NCBI GenBank assembly: GCA_029974015.1
Contig: JARKUF010000021.1
Location: 1 to 64,000 of the forward strand
Direction: 5' to 3'
From: Spirochaetota bacterium
GTDB lineage: Bacteria > Spirochaetota > UBA4802 > JAGODF01
DNA: 64,000 nt
The translations under genes were made by a program, and so were the position numbers. This document shows, one piece after another, positions 48,282 to 57,532 of the stretch. The stretch's first letter is position 1, and the number at the start of each line of letters is the position of its first letter. The notes beneath the pieces were generated by a model. It made no database searches. It saw nothing but the letters and a program-made list of their open reading frames with translations, and had not been told where the DNA came from.

Positions 48282-49076
48282 CTACGAAATTCGTTCCCCG
48301 TTTTCGAGTCCGGACATGGACCTTGAAAGCCTGTAAGCTGAACGCTTGAGGGGCTTCAACCCGAAAGTAAAAAGCGAAAGCAGGGCATACATGTCCTTTG
48401 AATGCTCCACCTTCGTAATCTCGAGCCTCGGAGGATTGACCGGAACGCCGAACTTGTCCGGGCTGTCCTTGAGAATTACGATCATCCTCATCCCGTCGTA
48501 TTCGTTCTTCCCATAGAGCGAAGCAGAGGGGAATGAACCGCCTTTGTACGCCCTCAGGCGGCTTTCCGCTTCTTCAAGCATTTTCGGCCTGGGACCGTAC
48601 GTCAGGGCCCCAGTGGGGCATGCAAAGGCGCAGGCGGGAACTTCTCTTCTGTTCACCATACAGCCATTGCATTTATAGCTCTTGTCGTCCCGCACACTGA
48701 GATGCGGCACCTTGTAGACGCATTCATTTACGCATGCGCCGCATCCAATGCACTTGCTCTGGTCCACCACCACCCAGCCGTCAATCTTGGAAATGGCCCG
48801 CTCCGGGCACACTTTTTCGCAGTTGGCATCGAAGCAGTGGTAGCACTTTTTATGCATTATCTGCCACACTGGCCGCTCCGGATTGGACCTGTCCACAGGG
48901 AAAAATTTTACGTGGTTCCATGTGATAGCAGAAAGCTCCCGGGGGTTCGTCAGCTCGGGGCCGGCGAAAAAATCCGTCTGCTCGCCGGGAAGGTCATTCC
49001 ACTGCTTGCAGGCAACCTGGCAGGCCCTGCATCCCGTGCATTTAGTCGTATCGAGTAAAAACGCTTTATCTGACAT
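48282..49076 (-). CDS. fdhB: Formate dehydrogenase iron-sulfur (beta) subunit
   Basis: The electron-transfer partner of the catalytic subunit. The 264-residue protein carries four [4Fe-4S] motifs: CTGCRACQVACKQW, CYHCFDANCEKVCP, CIGCGACVNECVYKVPHL and CNGCMVNRREVPACAFACP. Unlike E. coli FdnH there is no clear C-terminal membrane helix, so with the absence of a gamma subunit it fits a soluble two-subunit enzyme as in Desulfovibrio. ATG 49076 follows GGGGGTGGGAAG; the frame is open 13 codons upstream. Confidence 0.9.
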   Translation of the reverse strand: MSDKAFLLDTTKCTGCRACQVACKQWNDLPGEQTDFFAGPELTNPRELSAITWNHVKFFPVDRSNPERPVWQIMHKKCYHCFDANCEKVCPERAISKIDGWVVVDQSKCIGCGACVNECVYKVPHLSVRDDKSYKCNGCMVNRREVPACAFACPTGALTYGPRPKMLEEAESRLRAYKGGSFPSASLYGKNEYDGMRMIVILKDSPDKFGVPVNPPRLEITKVEHSKDMYALLSLFTFGLKPLKRSAYRLSRSMSGLENGERIS

Positions 49077-49092
49077 TATCTTCCCACCCCCT

Positions 49093-52080
49093 TTAAGCCT
49101 TTCTGATATCGACAAGGAACGCCTTGAACTCGGGGATATTGGTGTTGGCGTCCCCGACGCTTGGGGTCAGCGTGTTACAGCTGTCTCCACTCACGGCACA
49201 GCCGTGTCCAAAGTGCCAGATGAGCCCCACCATTTCCACGTCCCTGCCGTTTACCCTGAGGGCCTTGACCCTTTCGGTCACGAGGGCCCGCGCTTCGATG
49301 CTGCCGCGCTTTGACATGACCCGGACCCTATCGCCGTTTTGAATGCCCTTCTGGGCCGCCAGCTCAACGCTGATTTCGCAGAACATGCTCGGCACGAGTT
49401 CCGTAAGCCACGGGAGGTTTCGCGTCATGGCCCCCGCCTGCCAGTGCTCGGTCACGCGGTAGGAGGTCCCGATGTACGGAAACTGGGCCGCCGTGCCGAA
49501 ATCGTTCTTCACTGAATCTAAAATCTTTACCGCCGGATTGAGCGCCCTGCTGCTCATGAGGTTGCGAACAGGGCTTTCCGTAGGCTCGTAATGTTCAGGA
49601 AAAGGCCCGTCGGTCAGTCCCGAGGAGAAAAGTTTGCCCACCCCCTCGGGATTCATAATAAACGGGTTTTTAGCCGACGGTCCCGCCGTAGGCCCTCCAT
49701 CGACCACATCGCCCTTCCAGGCGCTGCCGGTCCACTTCACGACCCATTTCGCGGGGTTCCAGGGCTCGCCGTTCCGCTTTACGCTGGCCCGGTTGTAGAT
49801 AATCCTGCGGTTCATCGGCCAGGACCAGGACCATCCCGGATAGAGGCCTACCATTCCGCCCACGTCCTTACCGTTGCGGCGGGCCATGAGGTTGCCCTCC
49901 TCGGTGTAGCTGCCGCTGTAAATCCAGTTGCCGCAGGCCGTCGTACCGTCATCTTTAAGTTCAGTAAAGTTTTTAAGCTGCTTTTTGTTGGCCCAGGCGT
50001 AGCCGTTAATCTCCTTAGCCACGGCATGGACATCGGGCTCCTCCTCTCCGGCATGGGTGTAGTTCCAGTTGGCCTTTAGGATCGGGTCCGGAAAAGCGCA
50101 GGTCCGGCCGTTCTTGACATCGAGCTGGTACAGCGCTTTCAGTTTTACAAACAGCCTGTCGATGAACCAAAGGTCGCTCTGGGCCGTTCCTGGAGGATTG
50201 GCCGCCTTGTAACGCCACTGCGCCCAGCGTGACGAGTTGGACACGCTCCCTTCCTTTTCAACTGAAGAGGCCATGGGCAGAAGGAAAACCTCCGTCTGGA
50301 TGGCCCGCGAATTTGCGCCGGGCTGTTTCCAAAAGACCGAGGTGTCCGTCTCCCAGAGGTCTGCGCAGACGAGCCAGTCGAGTTTTGCCAGGGCTTTTGC
50401 AGAACGGTCGGCGTTGGGCCCCCCCACCAGGGGATTGGTGCCCATGAGTATGGCGCCCTTGTGTTTACCCGCAAGCATGTCCTCGAAAACGACGATGTAC
50501 GGCATGGGCTTTGACGCCTTGGGAAGCCAATCATAGCAGAAGCCATTGTCCCTGGTGGCGGCATCGCCGAACCAGGCCTTGAGCATGCTCACGACGTACT
50601 TGGGCCTGTTGGACCACCAGTTGATGCTCTTGGGATCGTTGGTCTTTGGCGTGGTATCTTCGATATACGCCTTGAGATTCGGGTGCTTCTGGGCCAGGGG
50701 CGCCGGATTGTAGCCGGGAATGATGTGCCACAGAAGCCCGGCGTCCGTGGAGCCCTGCACATTGGACTCGCCTCGCAGCGCCTGTATGCCGCCCCCTGCC
50801 AGGCCAATATTGCCCAGGAGAAGCTGGATGATGGCGTAGGCCCGTATATTCTGCGTTCCCACTGTGTGCTGAGTCGTCCCCATCGCGTACATGATGGTCA
50901 TCACCCTGTCGGGACGATGGGTGGATGCGATCAACTCGGCGACCTTCCCCCAAGTCTCAGCGGGACAACCGGTGATGGCGGATATTTTTTCTGGCGTATA
51001 CCTGCTGAAATGGCGTTTCATGAGCTGGTAAACGCAATTGGGGTCCTGGAGGGTCGTGTCCTGTTTCGGGATACCCTTGGAATCGAGCTGGTATTTCCAG
51101 CTCCCCCTGTTGTACTCTTTTTTGCCCGCGTCATATCCGGAAAAGACGCCGTCATGAAAACCGAAGGCGGGATCGATAAGATATGAAGCGTTGGTGTATT
51201 CGACAACGTATTCCCTCTGGATCTTGTCATTCTGAAGAAGATAGTTAATGATCCCGTTTAGAAACGCGATGTCGGCACCAGGCCTGATGGGAGCGTAGAG
51301 ATCGGCAACCGACGCCGACCTGGTTACGCGGGGATCGACGACAATCAGTTTCCCTCCATTCTCCCGGGCCCTGGTGACATATTTAAATGAAATCGGATGG
51401 TTTTCGGCGGGATTGCTGCCCATGACTAATACGACATCGGCATGCGCAATATCGTTCCAGCCATTGGTCATCGCGCCGCGTCCAAACGTGGCCGCCAAAC
51501 TGGCGACCGTGGGGCTGTGTCAAATCCGCGCCTGGTGTTCCAGGTAGGTGATACCGAGAATCCTCGCCAATTTGCTCCAGAGATAGCACTCCTCGTTGTC
51601 CAGGGCGGCGCCGCCGAGGCCGACGATGCCCTCGGTCCTGTTGACCGTTACGCCGTTTTCCCGGGCGACGAAAGTGCGGTCCCTGGCGGACTTGACCCTC
51701 TCGGCGATCATTTCGAGGGCCCGGTCCCAGGGGATCTCTTCCCACTCGGTGCCGCCGGGCCTGCGGTAGCGGACCCTGTCAAGACGCCTGTCGATGGGGT
51801 TGACAGCCACCTGATGGAGCGCACTGCCCTTGGAGCAGAGCGAACCTCTGTTGATTGGATGGTCCGGATCGCCTTCAATATTGACGATCCTTCCGTTACG
51901 GGTGGACACGAGCAAACCGCATCCTACTCCGCAATAAGGACAGATTGTAGAGCTTTCGCGTGTTCCGCTTAACTTGTCGGGCTTACCTTTACATCCGGTA
52001 ATAAAAGCCGTTCCGCCGAGGAATGCCCCGGCAGTTGTGAAACCCGACAGCTTAAGGAAATCCCTTCTGGTTACGGGCAT
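49093..52080 (-). CDS. fdhA: Formate dehydrogenase catalytic (alpha) subunit, selenoprotein
   Basis: Oxidises formate to CO2 with a molybdenum or tungsten bis-pterin cofactor in the periplasm. The 995-residue product begins with a Tat signal (MPVTRRDFLKLSGF), then the [4Fe-4S] motif CPYCGVGCG. An in-frame TGA at 51520-51522 falls exactly where E. coli FdnG has selenocysteine (QARxU-H-x-PTVASLA), and the frame continues to 49093 with full homology (FGRGAMTNGWNDIAHADVV). A hairpin just after the TGA can serve as SECIS. ATG 52080 follows AGGAGGATTTT. The gene will look like two separate genes if the TGA is read as stop. Confidence 0.93.
51490..51508 (-). promoter_or_regulatory. Candidate bacterial SECIS element
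   Basis: On the minus strand, 11 bases after the UGA, GGTCGCC pairs with GGCGGCC (one G-T pair) around the loop AGTTT, whose G-T matches the SelB-contacting GU of known bacterial SECIS loops. The position inside the coding frame is as expected. Confidence 0.65.
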
Positions 52081-52169
52081 AAAATCCTCCTGCCAATGGA
52101 AATAAGCTGTTGAGCGAAAAAATACTATGTGAAAGAACATACACCCCATTTAGGGGAAAAGCATTATTG

Positions 52170-52289
52170 AGAACCTCAAAAATTAAATTTTTAAAGTCCC
52201 CATACACTGTTACTTCCGGCGCACTCTTCATTCGGGTTTTTCCGCCCGCCTTCGGCGCGTGCGAAAACCGGACTGTTAAGAGCTTGCCT
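52170..52289. repeat. Dispersed palindromic repeat, diverged full-length copy
   Basis: This copy runs from GAGAACCTCAAAAATTAA to TTAAGAGCTTGCC and keeps the internal CACTGTTACTTCCGGC and a hairpin TTTTTCCGCCCGCC-ttc-GGCGCGTGCGAAAA. A further degenerate copy lies at about 52410-52464 (TTTCCCGC...GACGGGAAAA, TTTTTTGAGTTTGCC). Together they fill most of the 438-base gap between the divergent fdhA and methyltransferase genes. I see no gene in the gap. Confidence 0.65.
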
Positions 52290-52518
52290 GTATATATTTT
52301 CCCTTCATTGTCCAGTAAATCCTCCTCCTTTTTTTCGTCAAATAGTTTTACAGCGAGGGAGGGAATAAAAAAAGGGTGGCTGCGTTCTGGCGCGATGCAT
52401 CGCGCTCGTATGCAGCTTTCCCGCTCAAATCGGACGGGAAAACATAATTTTTTTGAGTTTGCCCAAAATGTAATTTTTTCCTTTACAAAAAACATGATTA
52501 TAGTCAATAAAAACCGGC

Positions 52519-53226
52519 ATGCCAAAACCGCGGCTTTTCATAGAACCAACCACGCTCTGGGATTATCCCTCCCAGAACTACGGGCGTGACGGCGCCCAGG
52601 GCGACAAGGACTACGCCGGCGCCACGCCTTCATACATAATCTGGAACCTCCTAAGCAGGTATACCTCTAAAGGACAACTGGTGGTGGACCCCATGTGCGG
52701 CAGCGGCACCACCCTCGACGTGGCCAGAGACCTGGAGCGAAGGGCCCTGGGATATGACATCCATCCCTATCGCAAAGGCATCTTCCGGGCCGATGCGCGG
52801 AAGCTCCCCCTGGAAGACGCCAAGGCCGATTTCGTGTTTGTCGATCCCCCCTACGGGGACAATATCCGCTATTCCGACGAAAAGGAGTGCATAGGCCGGC
52901 TCCCGGTGACTGAGGAGGCCTATTTCCAGGCAATGGAAAAGGTAATTTCGGAAATCAGCCGCGTGCTCCGGTCGGGCCGCTACATGGGCTTGTACGTTGC
53001 CGACTACCACAGCGTAAAAAACGGTTTCGTACCGGTGGGCTTCAGGCTCTTCGAAATTCTACGCAACTATTTCACCCCCGTCGATATCATCGCCGTGGTG
53101 CGCCACAATAAAACCCTGAAGATGGGAAACTATCGCAGGGCCGCAGTGGAGGGAAACTTCTTCCTCAGGGGGTTTAACTATCTCTTCATCATGCGCAAAG
53201 GAAAAGGAAAAAAAGGAGGAGGATGA
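52519..53226 (+). CDS. Orphan DNA methyltransferase (N4/N6, beta-like)
   Basis: A 235-residue SAM-dependent methylase. The SAM-binding motif I appears as VVDPMCGSGTTLDVARDL, and the catalytic motif IV as VFVDPPYGDNIRYSD (DPPY). The N-terminal PSQNYGRDG and the order IV after I suit either a DNA amino-methyltransferase or a TRM11-type tRNA guanine methylase; the lack of a THUMP domain favours DNA. No restriction enzyme gene is nearby, so a housekeeping or epigenetic role is likely. The start is ATG 52519 without a good SD. Confidence 0.72.
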   Translation: MPKPRLFIEPTTLWDYPSQNYGRDGAQGDKDYAGATPSYIIWNLLSRYTSKGQLVVDPMCGSGTTLDVARDLERRALGYDIHPYRKGIFRADARKLPLEDAKADFVFVDPPYGDNIRYSDEKECIGRLPVTEEAYFQAMEKVISEISRVLRSGRYMGLYVADYHSVKNGFVPVGFRLFEILRNYFTPVDIIAVVRHNKTLKMGNYRRAAVEGNFFLRGFNYLFIMRKGKGKKGGG

Positions 53227-53250
53227 TATCGGCTTTGCCGGTGGCGGGCC

Positions 53251-54687
53251 TCATGCCGGAGCGCCTTCACCCCCGCCGCAGGGACCGCCCCTTTCGTCCT
53301 CATTCCTGTCCGGTGCGAGGGACGCGTATATCTCCCGTGCCTTCTCCACGAGCACATCCTGCCGGTTCATCGCTGGATCATCAAGCACAAGCTCCAGGAG
53401 CTGATTGAGGATCTTCCCTACTATTGGCCCGGGTGGTATGCAAAACTCGTCCATGATGATGTGGCCGTTGATGTCAAGGTCTTTCACGGTGATGGCGTTC
53501 TCGTCTTCAATCACCTTCTCTATGCGCTTGCGCAGTTCCCGAATCGGCGCCGGAAGGCCGCCCCGCATTCCATTTCCTTCCCGGTCCGCCCGCCTCAACT
53601 TGAAAAGGTCGTCCAGATTGTCGAGCCCCACCTTTCTCATGAAGCGCCGCACGGCGCCATCGGTCCATTCATCAGTATAGTGAAACATGTGGTTTGCCAC
53701 GAGGTTCACCACCCGGACGATCTCCTCGTTGGAAAATTTGAGTCTGCTCATGAGGCGGCGCACCATGCGTGATCCCACCACCTCGTGGTTATAAAAGGTG
53801 TTCTCCCCTTCCCCGGCGGCGCGCCGCGTGGGCACCTTGCCTATATCGTGGAGAAGCGCAGCGAGCCTGATGAGCGGGTAGTCGCGCGGCGCCGCGTCGC
53901 AGGAGTAGATGCTGTGATAATAGATGTCGTAGAGGTGGTACTTGTTCTGGTCGAGTCCGTAGCACTGGTCAAGCTCCGGGAGGCATAGGGCCAGAAGCCC
54001 GGACTTGCGCATGTACTCCAGTCCCACCGAGGGTTTCACGGTTTCAAGAAGCTTCATCAGTTCGTCTTTCACGCGCTCCACGGAAACTCTGGCCGCCACA
54101 TCGAGGGACTTTCCGATGGCCCCGAAGGTTTCATCCTCGATGGAAAAGCCCAGCTTCGCGGCAAAACGGCAGGCCCGGTAGGTCCTGAGGCCGTCCTCGC
54201 CAAAACGGTCCAGGGGGCCCCCGATGGTACGGATGATGCCGGCGCGGATATCGGCAATACCCTCCACCAAATCGACAACGTGTCCGCGCCTCACGTCGTA
54301 CGCCAGTCCGTTGATGGTGAAGTCGCGCCGTTTAACGTCCTCCTCCAGCGTCTCGGAAAAAGCGACGCTTTCGGGCCTGCGTCCGTCAAGGTACTTTCCG
54401 TCGGCGCGGTAGGTGGTCACCTCGTACGAATGGTCCCCCATCAGCACCGTCACCGTGCCATGCTTAATTCCCGTGGGGACCGTGCGCCGGAAGAGCTTCA
54501 TCACCCGTTCGGGGCGCGCGTTGGTGGCAAAGTCGAAATCGAAGACGGGAAGGTCCATTATAAGGTCGCGCACGGAACCGCCCACCATGTAGCACTCGAA
54601 TCCGGCCTTCTCCATGGTCTCGGTCAGGCGGGCAATATCGCCCGCGTATGCGGGCGGAATGGTCAATTGTATTTCTGTAACTCTCAT
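53251..54687 (-). CDS. cca: CCA tRNA nucleotidyltransferase / poly(A) polymerase family
   Basis: Adds or repairs the 3' CCA of tRNAs. The 478-residue protein has the nucleotidyltransferase signature GGSVRDLIMD with the metal-binding DxD in FDFDFAT, RRDFTINGLAYD, the RNA-binding EDGLRTYRACRFAAKLGF, and a C-terminal HD domain (LAALLHDIGKV). Both tRNA genes in this window lack encoded CCA, so the addition activity is needed. The C-terminal tail is Gly-rich (GGPCGGGEGAPA). Confidence 0.88.
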   Translation of the reverse strand: MRVTEIQLTIPPAYAGDIARLTETMEKAGFECYMVGGSVRDLIMDLPVFDFDFATNARPERVMKLFRRTVPTGIKHGTVTVLMGDHSYEVTTYRADGKYLDGRRPESVAFSETLEEDVKRRDFTINGLAYDVRRGHVVDLVEGIADIRAGIIRTIGGPLDRFGEDGLRTYRACRFAAKLGFSIEDETFGAIGKSLDVAARVSVERVKDELMKLLETVKPSVGLEYMRKSGLLALCLPELDQCYGLDQNKYHLYDIYYHSIYSCDAAPRDYPLIRLAALLHDIGKVPTRRAAGEGENTFYNHEVVGSRMVRRLMSRLKFSNEEIVRVVNLVANHMFHYTDEWTDGAVRRFMRKVGLDNLDDLFKLRRADREGNGMRGGLPAPIRELRKRIEKVIEDENAITVKDLDINGHIIMDEFCIPPGPIVGKILNQLLELVLDDPAMNRQDVLVEKAREIYASLAPDRNEDERGGPCGGGEGAPA

Positions 54688-54715
54688 AGTAAATACTCAA
54701 GGGCAGTCACAATAA

Positions 54716-54835
54716 GGAACCCCTAAAAATTAATTTTTTTAAGGTTCCCATAAATTGTAACTACTGACATACTCAGGACTTGGGTTTTCCCCTCCGCCGA
54801 AGGCGGGCGGGAAAACCTAATTTTTAGAGGTTGCC
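54716..54835. repeat. Dispersed palindromic repeat, full-length copy B
   Basis: A 120-base copy with ends GGAACCCCTAA and TTAGAGGTTGCC, the core CATACTCAGGACTTGGG, and a hairpin GTTTTCCCCTCCGCC-gaa-GGCGGGCGGGAAAAC. It is flanked on both sides by AATAA, which looks like a five-base target duplication. Confidence 0.82.
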
Positions 54836-54865
54836 AATAATCAGGTTTAAGGCAAACCGGCATTC

Positions 54866-55423
54866 CTACAGGCCTAATTCCGGGGCAATTTCCTTCATGG
54901 CCCCCATCGCAAGCTCCACGAAGGCGGGGAGTTCCATGCCGAACTTCCCGCACTCCATTATTATATCGCGGTTTACGGTCCGAGCGAAGGCCTTCTCCTT
55001 CATGCGCTTTGTCACAGAAGAAGGTTTCACTCCGGCAAGCTTTTTGTCAGGGTAGACTAGGGCCGTGGCAATGATGAGCCCGGTGACCGTCTCCCCGGCA
55101 GCGAGGGCATGCTGCAGGCGGGTACTGCGTTTTCCCCCCGGATGGGCCTGTTCATTATGAAGGCGAATAGCGTCGATGATCTCATCGTCCAGGCCCTGCT
55201 CTGCTAATATTCGCGCGGCGTCCTTCGTATGGACGTTTAAGTCCGCATTCGTGAGCTCCACATCGATGTCGTGAAGAAGTCCGGCAATTCCCCATCGGTC
55301 CTCATCCTCGCCGAACTTCCGCGCGAGGGCGCGCATCACCGCCTCGGAGGCCAGGCAGTGCTTTATCATATTTTCGTTCTTCACGTACTCCCTAAGGAGC
55401 TCCATTGCCCGGGGGCGATCCAT
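54866..55423 (-). CDS. HD-domain hydrolase
   Basis: A 185-residue HD-superfamily phosphohydrolase of the HDIG subgroup: HCLASEAVMRALARKFGEDE with the first metal His, GLLHDIDVE with the HD pair, and IRLHNEQAH. It probably acts on a nucleotide or phosphoester. The start at ATG 55423 has GGGAGG six bases upstream and overlaps the preceding stop by one base; an ATG two codons earlier abuts the SD and is less likely. Confidence 0.75.
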   Translation of the reverse strand: MDRPRAMELLREYVKNENMIKHCLASEAVMRALARKFGEDEDRWGIAGLLHDIDVELTNADLNVHTKDAARILAEQGLDDEIIDAIRLHNEQAHPGGKRSTRLQHALAAGETVTGLIIATALVYPDKKLAGVKPSSVTKRMKEKAFARTVNRDIIMECGKFGMELPAFVELAMGAMKEIAPELGL

Positions 55424-55815
55424 CACCATCCTCCCTTTTTTCCGTTCTCCTTTCTCGCGGCTTTCCTCAGCCGCAGTTTCAGGTTTTTCTTTTGTATCTC
55501 GTAGTGGACAATGGCGAAATCGTCGTTCACCGTAAACTTTTTCGCAATGCCGTCACGCACAGGGTCCACCGTGTCGTTGAAGATGTCGCGGGCGATGAAC
55601 TGGGCGTTCATGAGGGCCGCCTCCTTCGCGGTCTCCCGCCGCTGAAGCCCCGACGTGCCGTCTTTCGGATATCCCTTGCAAACGATAAGATAGGCGTTGT
55701 ACCCCCTGAAACCCTTGCGTATAACTATGCTGCCGCCCTCTGTTCCGTCCCCGGCAAAAAGCGACGCCCCCGCCGCCGCCATGCAAATTAGAAACGCAGC
55801 AAATGTCGTTTTCAT
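55423..55815 (-). CDS. Small exported protein, unknown
   Basis: A 130-residue protein with a clear signal peptide (MKTTFAAFLICMAAAGASLFA). The mature part (RGYNAYLIVCKGYPKDGTSG, then TAKEAALMNAQFIARDIFND) resembles the general layout of LPP20-type or periplasmic stress proteins, but I do not recognise a family. The C-terminus is very basic. It is translationally coupled to the HD gene that follows. Confidence 0.55.
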   Translation of the reverse strand: MKTTFAAFLICMAAAGASLFAGDGTEGGSIVIRKGFRGYNAYLIVCKGYPKDGTSGLQRRETAKEAALMNAQFIARDIFNDTVDPVRDGIAKKFTVNDDFAIVHYEIQKKNLKLRLRKAARKENGKKGGW

Positions 55816-55916
55816 TTTTTACTCTCCACCAAAAATTCCGGCTTCACCGGGAAAAGCCCCGGTTTACAAACCCGCTCCGGCCCCGCGCCTCCATGTAACC
55901 GGCAATGGCCCGGCCA

Positions 55917-56396
55917 TTACATCTTCCCGACTTTTCCCAGTACATTTTTCACCAAGACAAAACCCTTTACCCGGCTGTCGCTGGCGTTATCGCGGTTGTC
56001 CCCAAGAACGACAATCATGCCCGGCGGCACCTTCCCCTCGCAACGCGGAGAGGTGCCGTAGTATTCAGTTTTTTTCCCGTGAGTATAATACTCGGTCAGC
56101 TTATTGCCGTTCAGGTACACATCCCCTTCCCTTATTAAAAAAACGTCGCCCTCAACCGCAATACAGCGGTGTATAAACACCTTGTCCGCAGGTGCGATGG
56201 CCTCATAGACCCTGTACGCAACGATGTCGCCCCTTTGGGGCCGGAAGCCGGGGCCTCCGCTCACCCTGACAATCTCGCTTTGCATAATTGCAGGCTCCAT
56301 ACTGCCCCCCAGCATGGTATAAGTTTGTGAGCATGATGACAAAGCGCATACAATGCCCGCGATTACGAGGATACCCATATACAAGGTTTTATTCAT
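55917..56396 (-). CDS. Signal peptidase I-like (S26) protein with altered active site
   Basis: A 159-residue S26-family protein. The catalytic Ser lies in GGSMEPAI (usually SGxSMxPT) and the conserved LGDNRDNASDSR segment is intact. At the place of the catalytic Lys (normally K-R in YIKRVIG) the sequence is FIHRCIAVEGD, i.e. His, as in endoplasmic-reticulum type signal peptidases. The N-terminus (GILVIAGIVCALSSC) ends in a possible lipobox Cys, so it may be lipid-anchored. It is small for LepB. ATG 56396 follows GGAGAG. Confidence 0.75.
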   Translation of the reverse strand: MNKTLYMGILVIAGIVCALSSCSQTYTMLGGSMEPAIMQSEIVRVSGGPGFRPQRGDIVAYRVYEAIAPADKVFIHRCIAVEGDVFLIREGDVYLNGNKLTEYYTHGKKTEYYGTSPRCEGKVPPGMIVVLGDNRDNASDSRVKGFVLVKNVLGKVGKM

Positions 56397-56526
56397 ACTG
56401 CACTCTCCGTGAAACATTTGATCTTAAAGCCGCAATTGTTCCCACAAACACAGCCTCAAGAGGAAAGGGGGAAGAGGAGCTCCCCGGGACCTGGAATCTG
56501 CGGCATCGACCCCGCCCGGAGAAGCC

Positions 56527-57402
56527 TCAATGCATCGTGTCCTCCCCATTGGGGTAGTAGTGGCGCCGGGCCCAGTCGAGCTTCTTTTTTTCGGCCGCCG
56601 TGAGGGAGCTCATTCCCTCGCGGGCGATCTTTTCCAGAAGGGTGTCGATGATCTTCTTCGCCTCGGTCCGCCGTTCGATGTCGCGTTTTTTCTTTTCCAG
56701 CTTCCGCTTCCGGAACAGCTCATCGAAAAACCCGCGTTGCACTCCCGGTCGGGGCGCCGACGCCGCGGACCGCTTCTCCGCCGTGAAGAGAATGAACCCC
56801 GCGAGGATACCGCCGAGGTGGCCAATATGGCTTATGTTGCCCCTCGCCCCTGAGGCCATGTTGAGCGATCCGAAAAACTCGACAAGTCCGAAAAATATCA
56901 ACAGATACTTCATCTTCACGGGAAGAACAAACCAAAACAGGACCTCGCGATTGGGCCATGTGAGGCCGTAAGCTAAAAGAACTGCATAGAGGGCCCCCGA
57001 AGCCCCCAGAGTGGATGGACTAATTCCGTAACGATCATATAAAATGAAGTTCATTACGGCAATGCAGAGTCCGGCCCCGACGCCGCTTGCGAGGTAGTAC
57101 CGGAGGAAGCGCCGCCCGCCCCAGAGCTGTTCCAGATCACCGGAGAACATCCAGAGGCCGAAGAGGTTCATGAAAACATGAAAAAACTCTGTATGGAGGA
57201 ACATGTAGGTGAAGGGTTGCCATATCTTGAAATGGGCAAGCCCTTCATGGCTGAGGCCGAAGTTTTCTATCACCGCGGCAGGCAGCCCGGGGACGAAGAG
57301 GCCTGCAAACTTTATGACGAGGAACACGGCGCCGTTGACGATCATGATCCTCTTCACCATGGGCGTCAGGGGCCCCCCAATCCTAATATTCTGGCCGTAC
57401 AT
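56527..57402 (-). CDS. Rhomboid family intramembrane serine protease
   Basis: A 291-residue protein. The rhomboid core has six helices with HTEFFHVFMNLFGLWMFSG (HxxxN), the nucleophile in LGASGALYAV (GxSG) and the catalytic His in ISHIGHLGGILAG. The C-terminal 90 residues are a charged, probably helical cytoplasmic tail (LFRKRKLEKKKRDIERR). Translation probably starts at ATG 57402, with GGAG 11 bases upstream; the longer frame overlaps the next gene. Substrates are unknown. Confidence 0.9.
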   Translation of the reverse strand: MYGQNIRIGGPLTPMVKRIMIVNGAVFLVIKFAGLFVPGLPAAVIENFGLSHEGLAHFKIWQPFTYMFLHTEFFHVFMNLFGLWMFSGDLEQLWGGRRFLRYYLASGVGAGLCIAVMNFILYDRYGISPSTLGASGALYAVLLAYGLTWPNREVLFWFVLPVKMKYLLIFFGLVEFFGSLNMASGARGNISHIGHLGGILAGFILFTAEKRSAASAPRPGVQRGFFDELFRKRKLEKKKRDIERRTEAKKIIDTLLEKIAREGMSSLTAAEKKKLDWARRHYYPNGEDTMH

Positions 57403-57532
57403 ATCAGGCATTCTCCATAAACAGGCGCTCGCCGGAAACCTGGTCCGGCGACGCCTCAGTGTACTTTTACCTGAAAGGGAAAAAAAGTCAACCACAGAGA
57501 GGTGTGTCCCGTCAAAATCCGGAAAAGGCCCG

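Noticed and set aside
51520-52149. Two separate formate dehydrogenase fragments (one ending at 51520, one starting at 51498)
   Set aside because: They are in one frame, separated only by a TGA at the known Sec position, and the homology is continuous across it.
52052-52525. A 157-codon minus-strand frame between fdhA and the methyltransferase
   Set aside because: It mostly translates the dispersed repeat; the same peptide-like pattern recurs at the copy near 54.8 kb.
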